This document shows, piece by piece, positions 60,272 through 64,000 of a stretch of 64,000 bases of DNA. Under the pieces are notes generated by a model, which saw only the letters and a list, made by a program, of their open reading frames with translations, did not search any database and was not told the origin of the DNA. The stretch comes from Helicovermis profundi. Lineage in GTDB: Bacteria > Bacillota > Clostridia > Peptostreptococcales > Acidaminobacteraceae. Both the position numbers and the translations under genes were made by a program. Position 1 is the stretch's first letter; each line of letters begins with the position of its first letter. The stretch covers positions 2,608,001 to 2,672,000 of the forward strand of contig NZ_AP028654.1 of assembly GCF_033097505.1 (NCBI RefSeq), given 5' to 3'.

Positions 60272-61174
60272 TTAAAAAGTATAATACCCAATATAATAAT
60301 AATTATCTGGAGCACCATATTTTTTCTCATCCTCTAATTTTTCTAAATTCCAGTATCCTGGAATACCTTGCCCATGCATAGCTACTTCAAAATAAAGCAT
60401 AGCTATTCCTGATTCAATCAATTCATAATTATTATTCTCTTGCTCTGAACTTTCAATATATAATATAATTTTTGTTCCATCTAAAATAAATTTCCATGGC
60501 TGTCTATTTGTCCAAGATGGAGCAAGTCTCATATAATAAAATACTTCATCATAATTTCTAGTATCTAATTCTTCAGCAGTAATTTTATTGCCCCATTTAG
60601 ATAAAAATACAATATCCTCAATAGGTTTTCTTCTACTTACAATATTGTCTTTATACTCAATATCTGTGTTTGGGTACCCTTTTCTATTTTCAGAAATTAG
60701 TTTATCGTCATTTTCTGCGTAAATTGAAGACACTCTTGCATCAGATTTAGGATAACCAAGCGCTATTATTCCAAGTACTGATTTATGTGATACTAAATTA
60801 AGTTTTTCTTTAATTAATCTGTCATTTGCACCTACATCAATCCAGCATGTTCCAATATCTTCTTTGGTAAGCTTTAATACTAACCATTCTCCTAAATAAC
60901 CTGTCATTTTATAAGCTACTTCATTTTCGTCTCCAAAAATAAGAAGGTAATGTGGTGCTTTAATCATAATACCATGATATCCTATAATTCCATCAAGTTT
61001 TTCAGAAATAATACTTCCATCCTTAAAAATGTTAACTTCTAATCCTTGATTTTTAACTGCATTTGGTAAATTATTTGAAAGTGAGTCAATTAAATCAAAA
61101 TGAGAATCGGACAATTTTTTACTTTTATATTCCCTAATTGACTTTCTTTTTTCAAGTATTTTTAAAAATTTCAT
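60272..61174 (-). CDS. Nitroreductase family flavoprotein (TM1586 type, double domain)
   Basis: 300 aa with two nitroreductase half-domains: the first has LEKRKSIREYKSKKLSD and ends with IIALGYPK; the second starts SRRKPIEDI and carries APSWTNRQPWKF, the FMN-binding motif. This arrangement matches the TM1586-like putative nitroreductases. Substrate unknown; FMN cofactor expected. Promoter at 61220-61248. First gene of a unit with the DUF4015 gene. Confidence 0.87.
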   Translation of the reverse strand: MKFLKILEKRKSIREYKSKKLSDSHFDLIDSLSNNLPNAVKNQGLEVNIFKDGSIISEKLDGIIGYHGIMIKAPHYLLIFGDENEVAYKMTGYLGEWLVLKLTKEDIGTCWIDVGANDRLIKEKLNLVSHKSVLGIIALGYPKSDARVSSIYAENDDKLISENRKGYPNTDIEYKDNIVSRRKPIEDIVFLSKWGNKITAEELDTRNYDEVFYYMRLAPSWTNRQPWKFILDGTKIILYIESSEQENNNYELIESGIAMLYFEVAMHGQGIPGYWNLEKLEDEKKYGAPDNYYYIGYYTF

Positions 61175-61219
61175 TAACTATCCCTCCTGCTTTTATGTAA
61201 TTTTTCTTGTTTATATTAT

Positions 61220-61248
61220 ATCATAGGTTTCAAACATTTTAGTGTCAA
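61220..61248 (-). promoter_or_regulatory. Promoter of the nitroreductase gene
   Basis: Minus strand: TTGACA (61243-61248), 17 bp, TATGAT (61220-61225). Confidence 0.65.
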
Positions 61249-61410
61249 TTTGTTAACATTAAAACAAAACTTTTTTGTCTATAGTGTACTTTTACTGCTT
61301 AAAGTGAATACTTTAAAAAAAATGTGTAAGTCGTACAATTTTTTAGTATAATATAAGTATTAAAATATATAGAAGAGTTATTTTAATTCTTCTATTAACA
61401 AGGAGGAAAT

Positions 61411-62043
61411 ATGAAAAAAGGTGATTTTATTTGGGTTGGTTCACTTATTGCAATTATTTTATTATTAGTAGTTCCATCAACTCACAAAGTATTTATTTCT
61501 GCTACAGCTAGTCATCCCTATTTTGTTGGATTTTTAAAATTTGCTATATTAGCTACTATGGGAGAACTTTTAGCTGGTAGAATTGTTGGTGGCAATTATA
61601 AAAAACATAATGGTTTAATTGCAAAAGCATGTGTATGGGGATTTCTTGGAATAGTAATTACTTTAATATTTAATATTTATGCAGCTGGCGTTATTGCAGC
61701 TCAAGGTAAAGGACTACTTCTTAGCGGAGCACCAATATTATTCGCATTCTTCACAAGTGCAATTATGAATCTTAGTTTTGCACCAACTATGATGGCATTC
61801 CATAGATTTACTGATACATTTATTGATATGAAATACGAAGGTAAAAACCCTAATATTTCAAGCGTTGCTAAAACAATTGATTGGGATAGTTTTGTTTCAT
61901 TCGTTATTGTTAAAACAATTCCACTGTTTTGGATACCTGCACATACAATAACTTTCTTACTTCCAGCTGAATACAGAGTTCTTGCAGCTGCATTTTTATC
62001 AATTGCTCTTGGTGCAATACTTGCATTCGCAAAAAGAAAATAA
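61411..62043 (+). CDS. Mpv17/PMP22-like bacterial membrane protein
   Basis: 210 aa with five to six TM helices. The C-terminal segment IPLFWIPAHTITFLLPAEYRVLAAAFLSIALGAILAF has the W/P...P.(E/Q)YRVL pattern of the Mpv17/PMP22 signature; GELLAGRIVGGNY in the first half is also conserved-looking. Function of the family is a membrane channel in eukaryotes; in bacteria it is unknown. Ribosome site AGGAGG; single-gene unit with a hairpin in the leader (TAGAAGA / TCTTCTA). Confidence 0.65.
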   Translation: MKKGDFIWVGSLIAIILLLVVPSTHKVFISATASHPYFVGFLKFAILATMGELLAGRIVGGNYKKHNGLIAKACVWGFLGIVITLIFNIYAAGVIAAQGKGLLLSGAPILFAFFTSAIMNLSFAPTMMAFHRFTDTFIDMKYEGKNPNISSVAKTIDWDSFVSFVIVKTIPLFWIPAHTITFLLPAEYRVLAAAFLSIALGAILAFAKRK

Positions 62044-62077
62044 TTAAATTATAGTCAAAGAACAAATATTCAAAAAG

Positions 62078-62120
62078 GCAAAAACTTTAGTTTGTAAAAT
62101 TAAAGTTTTTGCTTTTTTTT
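62078..62120 (+). terminator. Terminator after the Mpv17-like gene
   Basis: 12-bp stem GCAAAAACTTTA / TAAAGTTTTTGC, 11-nt loop, eight T. Confidence 0.85.
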
Positions 62121-62232
62121 AAGTTTATTTTTAATATAAAGGGTATAAATAGACTAATAATATTGATTTTAGTATCTTTGACTAAATCATTTGTAGATAC
62201 AAATTTTTACTATTAATTAAAAGGAGTTTATT

Positions 62233-63630
62233 ATGAAAATTACATTTTTAGGTGCTGCAAAAACAGTTACAGGATCTTGCTATAAAGTTGATACTAGTGA
62301 TCTAAGTTTTTTAGTTGATTGCGGACAATTTCAAGGTGTAAATGAAGAACAAAATAATACACCTGAATTTGAATTTGATCCTAAAAAAATTGATTTTATG
62401 CTCTTAACTCATGCTCATATTGATCATAGTGGAAGGATACCTCTTCTCACTAAAAATGGATTTACAGGTAAAATCTTTTGTACAAGGCCTACTTCCGATT
62501 TATGTTCTCTACTACTCAAAGATAGCGCTCATATTCACGAAGAAGATGCAATTTGGGATAATAAAAAAAGACAAAGAGCAGGACTACCATTAATAGAACC
62601 TTTATACAGTATTGATGATGCTTACGTTGCTCTTCAGTATTTTTATCCAGTAAACTATGATAAAAAAATTGAGATTAATGACAATATAAGTGTTCGTTTT
62701 AATGAAGCAGGACATTTACTAGGTTCATCCTTTATTGAAATATGGATTAAAGAAGATAACGAAACTAAAAAAATCGTTTTTTCAGGTGATCTTGGATCAA
62801 GTGGAAATGCACTTCTTAATCCTTTAAAACCGCTAAGTAATTCAGATTATTTGGTTATCGAATCCACCTATGGAAATAGAATTCATGAAAATATTGATCT
62901 TAGAATGAAACAACTAATTAATGCAATTGATAAGACAATTGAAAAAGGTGGAACAATAATAATCCCTTCTTTTGCAATTGGAAGAACTCAAGAAGTTATT
63001 TATGAATTAAAAGAATACTATATTAAAAATTATGGAATTAAAAAATTCTTAGAAATACCAATTTATATAGATTCACCTTTAGCTATAAACTCTACAAAAG
63101 TATTTAAAGAAAATCACATTTATTTAAAAGAAAGCATTTCGAAAAAATATGACCAAGGTCAAGATCCACTAAGTTTTAAAAACATTAGATATCTTGAGTC
63201 AATAAAAGCTTCAAGTAAATTAAATCATTCATCTGAACCCAAAGTTATTATTTCAGCAAGTGGAATGTGCGATGCTGGTAGAATTCAGCACCATTTAAAA
63301 CACTATCTATGGAAACCTACTACAACAGTTATTTTTATTGGTTACCAAGGAATAGGAACACTCGGACGAGAAATATTAAACGGTTTTGATAATGTAGAGA
63401 TTTTAGATGAAACTATTAAAGTTAATGCTCAAATTTATAGCATATCAGGATTTAGTGGTCATGCTGATAAAAACATGCTACTTGATTGGACTAATCATAT
63501 TGAAGATTTAAAAAAAATAATTATAGTCCATGGTGAGTCTGACTCACAAAATGAATTAAAAAATGAACTTGAAAAGCAAAAAAATGTTGATATTATCATA
63601 CCTAAACTATTTGATGAAGTCATTCTTTAA
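62233..63630 (+). CDS. MBL-fold beta-CASP ribonuclease (YSH1-like)
   Basis: 465-aa metallo-beta-lactamase with HAHIDHSGRIP (about 57-67), the beta-CASP region (about 200-330), SASGMCDAGRIQHHLK, and a C-terminal RMMBL motif with FSGHADK and HGE. This is the COG1236 RNA exo/endonuclease family; it is distinct from RNase J, which has a further C-terminal domain. Likely in RNA processing. Ribosome site AAAGGAG. Terminated by the palindrome at 63651-63680. Confidence 0.9.
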   Translation: MKITFLGAAKTVTGSCYKVDTSDLSFLVDCGQFQGVNEEQNNTPEFEFDPKKIDFMLLTHAHIDHSGRIPLLTKNGFTGKIFCTRPTSDLCSLLLKDSAHIHEEDAIWDNKKRQRAGLPLIEPLYSIDDAYVALQYFYPVNYDKKIEINDNISVRFNEAGHLLGSSFIEIWIKEDNETKKIVFSGDLGSSGNALLNPLKPLSNSDYLVIESTYGNRIHENIDLRMKQLINAIDKTIEKGGTIIIPSFAIGRTQEVIYELKEYYIKNYGIKKFLEIPIYIDSPLAINSTKVFKENHIYLKESISKKYDQGQDPLSFKNIRYLESIKASSKLNHSSEPKVIISASGMCDAGRIQHHLKHYLWKPTTTVIFIGYQGIGTLGREILNGFDNVEILDETIKVNAQIYSISGFSGHADKNMLLDWTNHIEDLKKIIIVHGESDSQNELKNELEKQKNVDIIIPKLFDEVIL

Positions 63631-63650
63631 AAACCACAAGAATATTTACA

Positions 63651-63680
63651 ATAAAACAGTTGCATCTGCAACTGTTTTAT
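63651..63680. promoter_or_regulatory. Palindrome 1: terminator-like, with MarR-operator-like core
   Basis: Perfect 14-bp arms (ATAAAACAGTTGCA / TGCAACTGTTTTAT) around TC. It follows the nuclease gene and ends in TTTTAT, so it may terminate; it shares the GTTGC..GCAAC core with the next palindrome. Confidence 0.65.
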
Positions 63681-63683
63681 TGT

Positions 63684-63713
63684 ATTATATAGTTGCAAGC
63701 GCAACTATATAAT
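63684..63713. promoter_or_regulatory. Palindrome 2: putative autoregulatory MarR operator
   Basis: Perfect 13-bp arms ATTATATAGTTGC / GCAACTATATAAT around AAGC, directly upstream of the ribosome site of the MarR gene. The AGTTGC-N4-GCAACT core resembles MarR/SlyA-type operators, which usually sit over the regulator's own promoter; here TATATAAT could be its -10 box. Confidence 0.6.
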
Positions 63714-63728
63714 AAGGAGGTAAGTACA

Positions 63729-64000
63729 ATTAATAACAATAGTATCAATATTAACGAGTTAGAAAAAAAAATAAAGAATCAAGAAAACTATCATTTTATT
63801 AAAGAAATTTCTGTAATTTCAAGATATAGCCATATTTATCTTAAAAACAACCTTAAAGGCTATGATTTAGGAAGTGGCCAGTTTATGCACTTAATGGTTT
63901 TATATAGAAATCCCAACATTAATCAAGATACTTTATCTAAAATAATAAATATAGATAAAGGAACTACTGCAAAAGTAGTAAAAAAGCTCCTTGAAAATGG
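63729..64000 (+). CDS. MarR family transcriptional regulator (3' end cut by window)
   Basis: Winged-helix regulator: residues about 30-90 carry YLKNNLKGYDLGSGQFMHLMVLYRNP and the recognition part NQDTLSKIINIDKGTTAKVVKKLLENG, as in MarR proteins. No in-frame ATG, GTG or TTG lies at a sensible distance after the strong AGGAGG (63715-63720). The frame enters with ATT at 63729, 8 nt after it, so a rare ATT start is the best reading. An in-frame TTG at 63693 lies inside palindrome 2 and has no ribosome site. Confidence 0.85.
   Translation, partial: MNNNSININELEKKIKNQENYHFIKEISVISRYSHIYLKNNLKGYDLGSGQFMHLMVLYRNPNINQDTLSKIINIDKGTTAKVVKKLLEN

Overview
The window is 64 kb of very AT-rich, densely packed bacterial chromosome with no tRNA, rRNA, CRISPR array or complete insertion sequence that I could find. 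The gene families point to a strictly anaerobic, low-GC Firmicute of the class Clostridia. The evidence is a flavodiiron-rubredoxin-reductase fusion, several 2x[4Fe-4S] proteins, a PyrR-type leader on pyrE, CvfB, UPF0316, an OpuA-type betaine transporter, purine-rich Shine-Dalgarno sites and consensus TTGACA-17-TATAAT promoters. I cannot name a genus.

Layout. 1-6.7 kb: an orphan sensor kinase cut by the window edge, then an aromatic amino acid operon (aroF-tyrA-aroA-pheA, minus strand) preceded by a leader peptide and a terminator. 6.7-11.7 kb: mnmA, a DbpA/CshA-like RNA helicase and typA. 11.7-16.9 kb: a minus-strand operon of iron-sulfur genes (IscU-like scaffold, Cys-rich MerR regulator, Mrp, NifX-like, two ferredoxin-containing MinD ATPases, second NifX-like, PhzF-like). 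It resembles the 'orange protein' type of NifX/MinD cluster of anaerobes. 17-24.6 kb: cvfB, a cyclase, a REC-GGDEF protein, a CoA-disulfide-reductase-like flavoprotein and a small thioredoxin-like protein, then MFS and MATE exporters. 24.8-30.5 kb: a GltD-like oxidoreductase with a CHASE kinase, and divergently a Y1-transposase-like protein that has lost its HUH motif, followed by trxB and a two-active-site disulfide oxidoreductase. 30.5-43.9 kb: mixed metabolic, membrane and c-di-GMP genes and rsgA. 44-46.8 kb: an ABC exporter and three small membrane proteins. 47-61.2 kb: an HD-GYP protein, flavodiiron fusion-cls-lspA, trmB, pyrE, the betaine ABC transporter, a DUF4015 glycosidase-like protein and a nitroreductase. 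61.4-64 kb: an Mpv17-like membrane protein, a beta-CASP nuclease and the start of a MarR regulator.

How the genes work together. Several sets deal with redox and iron-sulfur chemistry under anaerobiosis (NifX/MinD/Mrp/IscU operon, TrxB-disulfide oxidoreductase, flavodiiron fusion, CoADR-like flavoprotein). Four genes make or degrade c-di-GMP (two GGDEF, two HD-GYP). No GEMM riboswitch was recognised.

Most notable signals. (1) A promoter, a 55-codon leader ORF with eight aromatic residues in ten codons, and an intrinsic terminator sit directly upstream of aroF; this looks like ribosome-mediated attenuation sensing Phe, Tyr and Trp. (2) A dispersed structured element of about 140 bp occurs in three places (two full, one truncated). 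Its long hairpin differs between copies by compensated changes. (3) A Y1-transposase-like gene without its HUH histidines is built into a thioredoxin operon. (4) A long leader before rsgA has a decapeptide ORF and two terminator-like hairpins. (5) The MarR gene at the right end appears to start with ATT and is preceded by two palindromes with the same core.
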